Source: Theocolax elegans (lineage: Eukaryota; Arthropoda; Insecta; Hymenoptera; Cerocephalidae). From it: 64,000 bases of DNA. Of this stretch, positions 25,301-36,418 are shown piece after piece; positions within the stretch are counted from its first letter, which is position 1; each line of letters begins with the position of its first letter. The DNA is taken from positions 9,570,943 through 9,634,942 of the forward strand of contig CM047431.1 in NCBI GenBank assembly GCA_026168455.1, in the 5' to 3' direction. A program made the translations under genes and the position numbers. The notes under the pieces are model-generated. The model had not been told where the DNA came from. It was given only the letters and a program-made list of their open reading frames with translations, and did not search any database.

Positions 25301-28300
25301 GTCTGTGAGTTTATTCACAAACACTCAGCTCGACGATATAAATAATTCTGAAAATAGTCGGCTTATTAGATTTCTGGCAGACTCTGGTGCTACTGAGCAC
25401 ATGGCAAATTCGAAATTGATCTTTAAGACTCTTGATAGTAATATTCGACCTGATATAAAATGCGCGAATAGTGATGAATCCGCGACTATAAAATCCGAAG
25501 GGATAGGTGATATAGTTGGATGTACTAATAATAAATTTGTAAGCTTGAATAATGTGTTTCCGGTATTTACAAACAACCGCATTGGATAATTGAATTGGAG
25601 CCGAATAACTTGATTGATAAAAGGAATAAATATTCTAAATTTAACAAAGTAATTGCTTATGTCACCACAAGAAGGCGAGTGTATGAAGATACACAAACAA
25701 ATAAAGAAACTAAGCTTGAAGATCAAAACCTAAACGAAATTGTATCAGTAGAACATGAACAAAACATGCTTGAAGTATAATGGAAACGGATGTTAATAAA
25801 TTTAATGAAGTTGAAAGTTTCCAGAGGTTAAAGGCTTAAAAAAATTTTAAGTTCGATGATTCTTTATTAACTTGGGAAATTTGTATGATGTCTAAACTTA
25901 ATAAATTACCTTTTAATTCCATGAGACAAAGGATGACTCAACCACTTCAGATTGTTCATGCTGATACGATGGGTCCAATCAGCCCGACTTCTCATCCAAA
26001 AGGATATAGGTTCATATCCGTATTTATCGATGACTTTTTACGACTTGCTATGGCTTATCCCATGAAAAGTAAGAGTGAAACTGGATATTGCTTGGAATCG
26101 TTTATTAAAAGCTCGAGGAACATGCTTGGCTATGATGCCAAATTCTGTTATCTGCGATGTGATCAAGGTACAGAATTTACAGGAGGTATTGGATAAGTAC
26201 GGAGCTGAATTGGATCCAGCCACCCCTGATACCCCACGGCATAATGGCGTAGCTGAACGTTTTAATCAAACGATTCAAAAGAAAGTTCGAGCTTTGATTT
26301 TTGACGCACGTCTGCCTGAGAACATGTGGGACTTAGCCTTGAATACAGCTACTTATGTTTATAATAGAACTCCTCACATCGCGAATGAAATGATCTCCCC
26401 TTTGCAAAAATTCAATCCGAATTTAAAAGTAAATGTAGAACAGTTGAAACGATTTGCTAGTATAGCTTATATCAAGGTTCAGAGAAAGGTTGGTCCTAAA
26501 TTTAATCCGCTTGGAAAGCGAGTAGTTTTTATTGGATATAGACCAACTGGCTATTTATTTTTAAAACCCGAAGACGGGAAATACTACGAAAGCAGAGATG
26601 TTCGATTCAACGAGAAAATCGTCTTTGGAGATAAATACAGTAAGAGAAGCATTAAAAATTGGGCAAATCCGCTGGAAGAAATAAACCAAGATAACTGGTT
26701 TACTAAGTTTGATGAAGAAAAGACTACTCCGATATCAGAAACGGAGGGAGTAAAACGGAAAAGAGGTCGTCCAAGAAAGGAAAAAGAAATTGAGCAGCAA
26801 ACTGAGTCTCAACAGCTGGAATCTGATTTAAATCTGTTGGAAGACAATGAACTGCGTGCATTAAATGCAAGTATACGAGGAGATCCAAACTCTTATAAAG
26901 AGGCTATGTCATCTCAAGATAAGCTTAAATGGAAAAAGGCAGTTAAAGAAGAACTTGACTCAATGGAAAAGAATAAAGTTTGGACATTAGTAGATAGACC
27001 TCAAAATGTAGCTGGAAAAAGACCAAACATCATAGACTCTAGATGGGTGTTAAAGACTAAAGCTGGAATTGAAGATAAAATTAAATTTAAAGCTCGACTT
27101 GTTATACGTGGATTTAAGGATAAAAACATGTATGAATTGAACGAAACTTATGCTCCTGTCTCTCGTTTGCCATTGATTAGATCAGTATTGGCGATTGCAA
27201 ATAAATTTGATTTTGAGATAAAACAGCTTGATGTGAAAACAGCTTTTCTTAATGGGACCATAGATAGTGAAATCTACATGGAAATACCTGAAGGAATTGA
27301 CTGTTCAGAAGAAGTTCGACGAAGCAAAGTTTGTAAAATTCAGAGAGCATTGTATGGCCTAAAAATAAGTTCCAAACGATGGCATGAGAAATTTTCCGAA
27401 GTAGCAGTCAATCTTGGACTGCAATCTCATGCTTCAGAACATTGTATGTTTAGCTGGAGAGAAAAGGATAAACTTTTAATCCTATTGTTGTACGTAGATG
27501 ATATTCTTTTGACAAGTAATTGTAAATCTAAGTTGGATGAAATTGCTTTGAAACTTAAGTTGGAATTCGAAATGTCTGATCTTGGCGAACCTAAAGTGTT
27601 TTTAGGTATAGAGCTAAACAGAGACAGACATAACAAAACGATAGAAATTACGTTGAAAGAGTATTTAGATAAAATGTTAAAACTTTTTGGGTGCAGCGAA
27701 ATGCATCCTCAAAGAACGCCGATGGTGAGTAAGCAAGTGATGAATCGTGAGAGACGTGATAGAGAAGAAGATCAGCTGGACGATGCGAATACAAAGACAA
27801 ATGGACCATACAGAGAAATAGTTGGATCTCTTCTGTATTTGGCAAATACAGTACGGCCAGATGTTGCTTATGCCGTAAATGTCTTGAGTAGGCATCAAAA
27901 CAACCCAACGGAAGAGGAATGGAAAATGGTAAAACGAGTATGTCGTTATTTAAAACATACTAGAAAATTAGGTATTAAGCTTGAAGGAAAATCAGATAAT
28001 TTAGAAGGATATGCTGACGCTAGTTTTGCAGATTGCAAAGGCTCATTAACAACTAGTGGGTTTGTAATTAAGTTATTTGGTGATACAGTTGCTTGGAAGA
28101 CTCATAAGCAATCTTATGTAGCTTTATCTACTTGCGAGGCAGAGTACGTTGCAATGAGCGAAGCTTGCCAAGGGTTGATGGCACTATATAATTCTTTAAG
28201 CTTGAATTTGATTGAAAATTCGTTTTTGCCGATAACATTCTGGTGTGATAACCAATCAGCTGGAGCTAGTGCACAAGTCAGTTGTACAAATAAGTTAAGA

Positions 28301-28474
28301 CATATGACCGAAGTTAAAAGAGATTATGTAAGAGAGTGTGTTGCCAGAAATCTAGTAAAAATAAGCTGGATTTCGACTAAGAAACAAATTGCTGATATAT
28401 TCACGAAAGCGTTACCTTTTGAGTCACATGCACGCTTGACTGAATTGCTCCTGAATATTAATTTCGTAAAATAA
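22308..28474 (+). pseudogene. Copia gag-pol, broken
   Basis: Two stretches with good splice-like borders precede gag (22308-22323 with GTGAGT after it; 22970-23116 between AG and GTAAAG); whether they are exons is unclear. Gag occupies 23505-24854, in one frame but with stops at 23877 and 24852, including KIIHIRDPVELFDKIKHIKE. At 24930-25050 are zinc-knuckle blocks (CYNCGNKGHHSSEC and CFRCKRYAGHVRADC), then an RG-rich segment, then protease (ADSGATEHM, 25378). Integrase has HADTMGP, CDQGTEF and [11 protein letters not shown] (25960-26270) with a frameshift near 26190. From about 26200 to 28474 one open frame carries RT ([19 protein letters not shown]) and RNase H ([27 protein letters not shown]). 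A piece appears missing between protease and integrase around 25590-25880. Confidence 0.88.
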
Positions 28475-28563
28475 CCCTTTGTTTGTTTTCAGATACCTCA
28501 GAGAAAAATAAGAACTGATGAAATTGATGGCTACCAGCTGGACTGAGTCTGCTCGGGAGGGAG

Positions 28564-28904
28564 TGTTGGATGTTAAGGAGCGAGCACAATCAGTGTAGCT
28601 ATTCGTAGCGAGGCTCCCCTCCCCGACCGCGGAGCTCTCGGCTTCTCGGGCCTGCGAAGCGAGCGTGCGCGGCGCTGTTGCGCGGGAGCAGCTCTCTCGC
28701 TTCGTCTCACTCGTTCTAGAACGATCGCGGACGCCGGACGTGCTTCTAGTATTTTGCTCGACTATAAGTTTTTATACAGCTCGAGTTTTTTGTATATTTA
28801 GTTTAAGTGTAATTTGAATAAATCTAAGTATAAAAGAAGGTAGTGTTTTTATTATTAATACTCCCTCTCTCCTCTCTCCTACAGATTAATTTAAAACCTC
28901 AACA
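28564..28904 (+). repeat. Copia 3' LTR
   Basis: 341 bp, TGTTGG...CAACA, followed by the TTATA duplication. A further copy is at 30669-31009 inside the tandem duplication and is practically identical to it. Confidence 0.9.
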
Positions 28905-29689
28905 TTATAACATTAATTTTAACTATAAAATTAGTTGCAATTATACATGGAGAGATCTTACACTAAGTTTTATGACTGGACAATGCATCAGTATATAGAT
29001 ACTAAACTATATGTATATTTTTAAAATTAAAAACTGAATATCATTTAAACTAAGCACTGTTTAGATATAAAACTTGGTATTAGATCTCTCAATACATATT
29101 TGCAACTAAATTTATAGTTGAAATTAAGTTTATAAAGACGAAAAATATATTTTATCTATAAATTATAGCTTTGATGGCTCTTGCTTCAGAACTAAATATA
29201 GCACATATATTGAAATGCACTGCAACATGTTTTCGTACACAAGGATCAACCAGAACACTCAAACTCGATTCGAAAGTGGAGAGTTGATAGTGCGTCCGCG
29301 ATGTTGATCGCCAGCGTACGCGCACCACGAACTCGCTTTTGCTGCTCGATTCACGCACGTTTATTTTTTACAAAAAGACAAATAATTACCCTTCGACGGT
29401 ATTAGTTTTATGTATTGACGTACTTATTTTTAAAATATAATTAACACACATATTTTATTACACAAGGATCGACCAGAATACTCAAACTCGATTGAGAGAT
29501 TCAAAAGTGGGGAGTTGATGGTGCGTCCGCGATGTTGATCGCCAGCGTTCACGCAATACAAACTCGTATTTGCTGCTCGCTTAGAGCGCGTCACTATTTT
29601 GTAGAAATATAAAAAAAGTTGCTCTTTCGATTATTAGGTACTGAATTAAATAGACAGTTATTTCAGTTTTAAGCTAACAATATTCAAAC

Positions 29690-29880
29690 ATTTCCAAACG
29701 AAGTCCACGGAGGACACCGCGAGGTGGCGCGGTATCGGTAGCATATAAGAGCAATAAGCAGGCGCTACGACCAGTGCGGGCGTAGCGCATTGGTTAGCGT
29801 GAACGTCTTCGCATCCGAAGGGGCTCGGGTTCAAGACCCGACGCCCGCTTCATTTTTATTCAGCACTCAAAGTCTCATGC
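29690..29880 (+). repeat. tRNA-derived SINE (family A)
   Basis: The head at about 29777-29849 folds like a tRNA: acceptor arms GCGGGCG and CGCCCGC are perfectly complementary, the T arm TCGGG/CCCGA is perfect, and A box (TAGCGCATTGG) and B box (GGTTCAAGACC) are good. The anticodon arm cannot form a 5-bp stem with a 7-base loop, arguing for a SINE head, perhaps from tRNA-Arg, rather than a working tRNA gene. A T-rich stretch follows. Confidence 0.65.
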
Positions 29881-30248
29881 CACACTTGTGGAGTAACAAG
29901 TTCAGTACTGTCTGCCTAATTGCCCCACTTTATAATGAGTAAACAATCATGAAATTACCGGATTAAGGCATTAAAAAATATTTAGTACGTAACTGAAATT
30001 CATACAAAAGTTTTCTGTTCATAAGTACACAATTCTCTCGACCGATGGAGAATAAATTTCTTCAAGCTTAGGTTATATTATCTCCCACAAATTAAATATT
30101 AGTGTTAGAATAACTACGGCCATCTACCGACATTTTTTTAATAGTACGCTAGATGGCGTGTTATGCTGATAGTGGAACCTACCATATCGATGGCGGTCGA
30201 TAATAACAGTCATAAAATTGATATTCGGACCCCCTTAACAATATCAGT

Positions 30249-32354
30249 GTACGTTGCAATGAGCGAAGCTTGCCAAGGGTTGATGGCACTATATAATTCC
30301 TTTAAGCTTGAATTTGATTGAAAATTCGTTTTTGCGATAACCTTCTGGTGTGATAACCAATCAGCTGGAGCTAGTGCACAAGTCAGTTGTACAAATAAGT
30401 TAAGACATATGACCGAAGTTAAAAGAGATTATGTAAGAGAGTGTGTTGCCAGAAATCTAGTAAAAATAAGCTGGATTTCGACTAAGAAACAAATTGCTGA
30501 TATATTCACGAAAGCGTTACCTTTTGAGTCACATGCACGCTTGACTGAATTGCTCCTGAATATTAATTTCGTAAAATAACCCTTTGTTTGTTTTCAGATA
30601 CCTCAGAGAAAAATAAGAACTGATGAAATTGATGGCTACCAGCTGGACTGAGTCTGCTCGGGAGGGAGTGTTGGATGTTAAGGAGCGAGCACAATCAGTG
30701 TAGCTATTCGTAGCGAGGCTCCCCTCCCCGACCGCGGAGCTCTCGGCTTCTCGGGCCTGCGAAGCGAGCGTGCGCGGCGCTGTTGCGCGGGAGCAGCTCT
30801 CTCGCTTCGTCTCACTCGTTCTAGAACGATCGCGGACGCCGGACGTGCTTCTAGTATTTTGCTCGACTATAAGTTTTTATACAGCTCGAGTTTTTTGTAT
30901 ATTTAGTTTAAGTGTAATTTGAATAAATCTAAGTATAAAAGAAGGTAGTGTTTTTATTATTAATACTCCCTCTCTCCTCTCTCCTACAGATTAATTTAAA
31001 ACCTCAACATTATAACATTAATTTTAACTATAAAATTAGTTGCAATTATACATGGAGAGATCTTACACTAAGTTTTATGACTGGACAATGCATCAGTATA
31101 TAGATACTAAACTATATGTATATTTTTAAAATTAAAAACTGAATATCATTTAAACTAAGCACTGTTTAGATATAAAACTTGGTATTAGATCTCTCAATAC
31201 ATATTTGCAACTAAATTTATAGTTGAAATTAAGTTTATAAAGACGAAAAATATATTTTATCTATAAATTATAGCTTTGATGGCTCTTGCTTCAGAACTAA
31301 ATATAGCACATATATTGAAATGCACTGCAACATGTTTTCGTACACAAGGATCAACCAGAACACTCAAACTCGATTCGAAAGTGGAGAGTTGATAGTGCGT
31401 CCGCGATGTTGATCGCCAGCGTACGCGCACCACGAACTCGCTTTTGCTGCTCGATTCACGCACGTTTATTTTTTACAAAAAGACAAATAATTACCCTTCG
31501 ACGGTATTAGTTTTATGTAATTGACGTACTTATTTTTAAAATATAATTAACACACATATTTTATTACACAAGGATCGACCAGAATACTCAAACTCGATTG
31601 AGAGATTCAAAAGTGGGGAGTCGATGGTGCGTCCGCGATGTTGATCGCCAGCGTTCACGCAATACAAACTCGTATTTGCTGCTCGCTTAGAGCGCGTCAC
31701 TATTTTGTAGAAATATAAAAAAAGTTGCTCTTTCGATTATTAGGTACTGAATTAAATAGACAGTTATTTAAGTTTTAAGCTAACAATATTCAAACATTTC
31801 CAAACGAAGTCCACGGAGGACACCGCGAGGTGGCGCGGTATCGGTAGCATATAAGAGCAATAAGCAGGCGCTACGACCAGTGCGGGCGTAGCGCATTGGT
31901 TAGCGTGAACGTCTTCGCATCCGAAGGGGCTCGGGTTCAAGACCCGACGCCCGCTTCATTTTTTATTCAGCACTTCAAAGTCTCATGCCACACTTGTGAG
32001 TAACAAGTTCAGTACTGTCTGCCTAATTGCCCACTTTATAATGAGTAAACAATCATGAAATTACCGGATTAAGGCATTAAAAATATTTTAGTACGTAACT
32101 GAATTCATACAAAAGTTTTCTGTTCATAAGTACACAATTCTCTCGACCGATGGAGAATAAATTTCTTCAAGCTTAGGTTATATTATCTCCACAAAATTAA
32201 ATATTAGTGTTAGAATAACTACGCCATCTACCGACATTTTTTTAATAGTACGCTAGATGGCGTGTTATGCTGATAGTGGAACCTACCATATCGATGGCAG
32301 GTCGATAATACAGTCATAAAATTGATATTCGGACCCCCTTAACAATATCAGTGT
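30249..32354. repeat. 2.1-kb tandem duplication, copy B
   Basis: It is nearly identical to copy A, with single-base differences, many of them one-base changes in short runs such as those near 31985 and 32000. The copia fragment here (30249-30579) is a pseudogene with an extra base near 30299. Confidence 0.92.
31795..31986 (+). repeat. tRNA-derived SINE (family A), duplicate
   Basis: This is the copy carried along in tandem duplication copy B, identical in the tRNA-like head. Confidence 0.65.
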
Positions 32355-32475
32355 CTACAGTCGATAAATTTTGTTTCTTTACATTTTCTATATCTGACGG
32401 ACGAATATCTCATCCAACTGCAGTGCTTCCAGTTCATATGACCAATTTAGGAAAATTTTGATTTAGCCTCTTTTT
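32100..32475. repeat. Right arm of the split inverted repeat
   Basis: It is inverted relative to 20398-20860, with shared blocks GACCCCCTTAA and TTTGATTTAGCCTC. It ends 200 bp before the second visible kinase exon. Confidence 0.6.
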
Positions 32476-32673
32476 AAACCTAATTGGACAATTACTTAAA
32501 CCATTTTACAATATGCCACGACTACAAATTCTTCTAAATATTTTTAAACACTAATATTTGTATTATAGTGTAATTATTAGTTTACTGCTTGAACACATTT
32601 TAATTGATAAATTAATGTTAATATATAAATTACAGTAATAATAATAATTTTTATTATTTTTCTTCTATAATAG

Positions 32674-32872
32674 ATGCTAATTGAGTATTGCGATGGTGGT
32701 GCGGTAGACTCAATAATGATTGAACTTGAGAAAGCACTAACAGAACCTCAAATTGCGTACATTTGCCAGCATATGACAGAAGGTCTCGTATTTTTACATA
32801 AGTCAAAAGTTATACATAGAGATTTGAAAGCTGGAAATGTTTTGTTAACAATGGCTGGTGGTGTGAAACTAG
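32674..32872 (+). CDS. Slik: SLK/LOK-type Ste20 kinase, exon (hinge and catalytic loop)
   Basis: The exon follows acceptor ATAG and ends before donor GTATGT at 32873. It holds 66 codons plus one base and joins in phase to the exons on either side. It encodes [20 protein letters not shown] (hinge and helix D, a signature of the SLK group), [20 protein letters not shown], and the catalytic loop [13 protein letters not shown]. The HRD aspartate, the catalytic-loop lysine and the asparagine are all present, so the enzyme should be active. The leading ATG is an internal methionine (the previous exon ends LW), not the start. The preceding intron is 12.3 kb and the following one 23.2 kb. Confidence 0.93.
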
Positions 32873-33266
32873 GTATGTCCTGACATTAATCTATATGTTT
32901 ATTAATATTGTATAAATCGTAATCACTCTCCCTGGTGTTAATCTTGAAAACTTGTATGTGATCTGGCGGAGGCGAAGGAAAACAAATCATAAAAAGACAG
33001 ATTTTTTTTTTTTATAAAAAGCAATGTTTTGTTGGCGTGGTCTGCCAACCTCTTCATACTATTTATTAGACACAAAAAACAAAATTACAATTGAGAGTGC
33101 ACATATGAAAATACACTGAAATGAAAGATTTTGTACCTTTAATCGAATTATCGATGCGTCAAATGATCTGTTATATTTTGTGTACATCGTCGTGTTTATA
33201 TATGTAGCGAGTATAAGCACAGGAAACGTCAAACGGTTGTTAATAAGGCATTTAAATTTCTAAGAA

Positions 33267-33488
33267 GAGGCCTGCGATGGCTCGGTCGGTAGGGTGTCGG
33301 GCTCGTAATCTGGAGGTCCCTGGTTCGATTCCCGGCCCCGGTCGATTGATACAAGCACCACTGGCGAATGTGTTTCCACCAAGTGCTTTCTTCACCAAGA
33401 CATCGTATGACCTCCGTCGCTGATTAGCACCGGTTTGGAAGCATAAAAAGAGCGACGTTAAAATAATAATAATAAAAAAAAAAAAAAA
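33267..33488 (+). mobile_element. tRNA-derived SINE (family B) with target duplication
   Basis: This 222-bp insert is flanked by the 8-bp direct repeat TCTAAGAA (33259-33266 and 33489-33496). The head has an A box (TGGCTCGGTCGGTAGGGTG) and a perfect B box (GGTTCGATTCC at 33321). The body is unrelated to tRNA, and the tail is A-rich (AATAATAATAAAAAA). It interrupts the inverted terminal copy of the Penelope-like element, so it inserted later. Confidence 0.85.
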
Positions 33489-33703
33489 TCTAAGAACTGG
33501 CAAATAAGTGGTATTTAAAAATTTAATATCCTCTTTCTTGTTGTCATTATTACTATCAATTTTGATATGTATCATGTCAGAAATCAAACGTTTGTTGTAG
33601 TTACACTCGCTATCAATATTTTTTTTAGGCAATAATTTTCCAAATCATCCATTACAATGTCAGCAAAAAGTGATCTATCTCTCCACTTTTTGCAGACATT
33701 GTA

Positions 33704-34686
33704 ATGGATGATTTGGAAAATTATTGTCAAGAAAAATTATTGACTTTACATAATTGCAAACCTCTTTTCTACTTCAGATATGTAGATGACACGATTATTT
33801 GCATTAAAAAAGAATATATAGATCTAGTTATTAATATGTTCAACTCTTATAATAAAAATTTACATTTTACTTTTGAGTTCGAAAAAAACAAAAAAATCAA
33901 TTTCCTTGATGTATCTTTATTTAGAACTAATGGTCATATTATAACAGATTGGTATCAAAAACCTACAGCATATGGCAGACTTATCAATTATTTCTCAAAT
34001 TATCCAATTCATCAAAAAAAGAACATTATCTATAATTTAGTAGACCGAGCATTTTTGTTATCTAATGAATGTTTTCTCTCAAAAAACTTTAAAATTGTAC
34101 AAAAGCTGTTATTAAACGATGACTATCCTATTGATTTCATACGACATAATATGTAATTTCGAATTAATAAAATCAAAAACAATAAAACCAATAACCACCC
34201 AACTTAAAAAATTAACCGCCTTGGTTATATAACGCTTCTTTATACCATTAATTCGAATAAATTATCACAGATTTTACACTCTTACAATATTCAAACACTA
34301 CCAACAGTACAAAAAAATTTCAATTCTATCATTAAATTAGGCAAAGACTGTACTAAATAACTAGAACATACAAATGTTGTCTATAAATTTATATGCAAAA
34401 GTTGTCCTACTTCTTATGTTGGCGAAACGAAGCGTTCTTTAAAAACTAGGATAAATGAACATAGAAATAATAAAAATCCAGATTCGGTGGTTAATCTACA
34501 TGTATCTCTTTTTAAACATGCATTTGACTGGGATGGCGTAAAAATTGTTGATAGCGAGTGTAACTACAAGAAACGTTTGATTTTTGAAATGATACATATC
34601 AAAATTGATAGTAATAATATCAACAAGAAAGAGGATATTAAATTTTTAAATACCACTTATTTGCCAGTTCTTAGAAATTTAAGTGC
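33704..34686 (+). pseudogene. Penelope-like RT/GIY-YIG fragment
   Basis: The frame 33704-34156 begins within the reverse transcriptase: YFRYVDDTIICIKK carries the catalytic YVDD box, followed by INFLDVSLFR and DWYQKPTAYGRLINYFSNYP, the order seen in Penelope RTs. After a stop and a degraded stretch, the endonuclease appears near 34376-34470 with YKFICKSCPTSYVGETKRSL and RINEHRN, corresponding to the GIY-YIG fold; the GIY part is altered to S-YVG. The end 34487-34690 is a further open piece. The N-terminal RT domains are absent, so the protein is not functional. The inverted terminal copy contains the last part of the same frame. Confidence 0.78.
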
Positions 34687-34990
34687 CTAATTAACAACCG
34701 TTTGACGTTTCCTATGCTTATACTCGCTACATATATAAACACGACGATGTACACAAAATTTAACAGATCATTTGACGCATCGATAATCCGATTAGAGGTA
34801 CAAAATCTTTTATTTTAGTGTATTTTCATATGTGCGTTCTCAATTGAAATTTTGTTCTTTGTGTCTAATAAATAGCCTTAAGAGGTTGGCAGACCACGCT
34901 AATAAAACGTTGCTTTTCATAAAAAAAAAAAATTTGTCTTTTTAAGATTTTTTTTCCTTTGCCTCCGCCAGATCGCATATAAGTTTTCAA

Positions 34991-35224
34991 AAATATATAT
35001 TTATTACTTCTTGTAAAAGTGGGTGGGAACATTCATCAGTTGATCGGATCAAAATTTTAAAATGCACCATATTTTTAGTATAAACTAAAAATATTTACTT
35101 GTATACAGAAAAAGTATTTGTAGACCTAAAAACAATTTTGTTAAACGTTATCGTAATCTTAGAAAATATTTTTTAATAAGTGATCAATGTGACAAGGTGG
35201 ATTTAATCCACTTGTCATAGATAC
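34991..35224. other. No recognisable gene
   Basis: AT-rich spacer between the Penelope-like element and the next SINE; nothing identified. Confidence 0.4.
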
Positions 35225-35390
35225 CAGCATTACTGACACCGCAAGGTGGCGCGGTATCGGTAACATATAAGAGCAATAAGCAGGCGCTACGACCAGTGCG
35301 GGCGTAGCGCAGTGGTTAGCGTGACCGCCTTCGGATCCGAAGGGGTTCGGGTTCAAGAACCGATGCCCGTTTCATTTTTTATTCAGCACT
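35225..35390 (+). repeat. tRNA-derived SINE (family A)
   Basis: The upstream segment (about 35236-35288) matches those near 29720 and 31825. The tRNA-like head at about 35295-35370 has an intact A box (TAGCGCAGTGG). In the middle is the palindrome CCTTCGGATCCGAAGG, resembling the anticodon region of tRNA-Arg. Confidence 0.65.
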
Positions 35391-36093
35391 TACAAGTCTC
35401 TTGCCGCAACAAATATACACAAGATGTATTTTTATAGTATTTTGATTTTTTGTTACTATTATAACTTTTCTAACTACTTAGTAACAGCACGATTTTTTAA
35501 AATTTTGGATGAAAGAATTAATTGTGGCATGCTCATTTTAGGTTAAACATCTATGTAATTTACAAATGTAAGAAATGTTATCAATATTTTTCAGTTAAAT
35601 TGATATATTACAAGCTAAATTTGCAGTGAAAGTTACATTTAATGTTACATATTAAAGATTGATAGATTCTAAAGTAAATAGTTGCAAAGATATTGTCAGA
35701 TCCTGAGTTGCATCAACTACTGTAAATATGTTTACAAAAAGACACATGATTAATAAACCAGTCGCATTCCTTTTTCTCTTGTTTAATTAGGAATAGCCTT
35801 ACAAGAGTAGCGCGCAAAGATTTTGTTTTGGAATTTGAAAATCTTGCATTATATTAAAGTTTAAACATTTGCCTGTCCGTCCAGGGAGTCTATTCAGCAT
35901 TTACATATACGTTATTTTAGATTAACGTATCGTTGTCGTTGTTAATTGATGAAAGAAGACAATGACAGAATAAAATAACGAATAATATTAAACAGGTAAC
36001 ATAAATGGCAATTTCCCAATTTGAAATTAAATTTTTATTTGGTTGACGCGGTGAAGGTTAATAAACACAGAAAAATGATTTCCGACAATAATT
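35287..36093. repeat. 807-bp duplication, copy 1
   Basis: It covers the SINE head and about 720 bases of AT-rich flank. It is repeated at 36419-37226 in the same orientation with one single-base length difference (in the ATAATATT stretch near 35985). Confidence 0.92.
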
Positions 36094-36418
36094 GAGGAGC
36101 TGGATGCAAGAACCACGCCGAGCGCGGCGAATGGATAGAGGAGGCGGAGAGAAATTAAGAAATTGACGTCACCGTGACCAAATTTTTTAATTTGCCCGAA
36201 TTTAATTTAAAAAATACTGTCGTATGCAGAATTAAAAGACGCAACTTTTTTCTATTTAATGCTTTTCTGTACGATGTGCAGATCAGATGAAAAAAATTAA
36301 GAATATAAAGATAAATAAAGATATTTTATAGCATCAAAAAGCAGTTATTATTTAAACCATTTTTATGCTGTAGTTGGATACAATATTACAATGCGATTTC
36401 AAAAATAACAAAGACGGC

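Larger units (their letters stand above)
21719..28904 (+). mobile_element. Copia LTR retrotransposon, complete but defective
   Basis: The element has two LTRs with TGTTGG...CAACA ends, a copia-type primer site and Gag-protease-integrase-RT-RNase H order, integrase before reverse transcriptase being diagnostic for copia. It is flanked by the 5-bp duplication TTATA (21714-21718 and 28905-28909). The LTRs differ by one 8-bp indel and roughly ten substitutions, so it is older than the BEL copy. It lies sense to the kinase gene in its intron. Its last 760 bases are copied again at 30249-31009. Confidence 0.92.
28144..30250. repeat. 2.1-kb tandem duplication, copy A
   Basis: It contains the end of copia RNase H, the 3' LTR and 1.35 kb of flank with a SINE head. 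The next copy starts at 30249, so the unit is about 2105 bp. The junction has only a few shared bases (GTACG). Confidence 0.92.
20341..32673 (+). other. Kinase intron, 12.3 kb, filled by elements
   Basis: The intron starts GTAAGA and ends TATAATAG. Apart from the copia element and its duplicated end, the part 20870-21718 is AT-rich, contains a small foldback at about 21400-21710 and no convincing gene. An 84-codon open frame at 20864-21118 has no recognisable domain and sits in the inverted-repeat arm. Confidence 0.85.
32943..34990 (+). mobile_element. Penelope-like element with inverted terminal copy
   Basis: The right part (about 33690-34990) runs in + sense: RT end, GIY-YIG endonuclease and 3' region. 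The left part (about 32943-33660, minus the SINE) is an inverted copy of the 3' end of the same element. The two meet in a near-perfect hairpin at about 33613-33720 with a loop of about 11 bases. Inverted and partial terminal copies are typical for Penelope-like elements. The element is 5'-truncated, lacking most of the RT. Confidence 0.8.

Noticed and set aside
33268..33345. tRNA gene
   Set aside because: It is the head of a 222-bp A-tailed insert with target duplication, i.e. a SINE.
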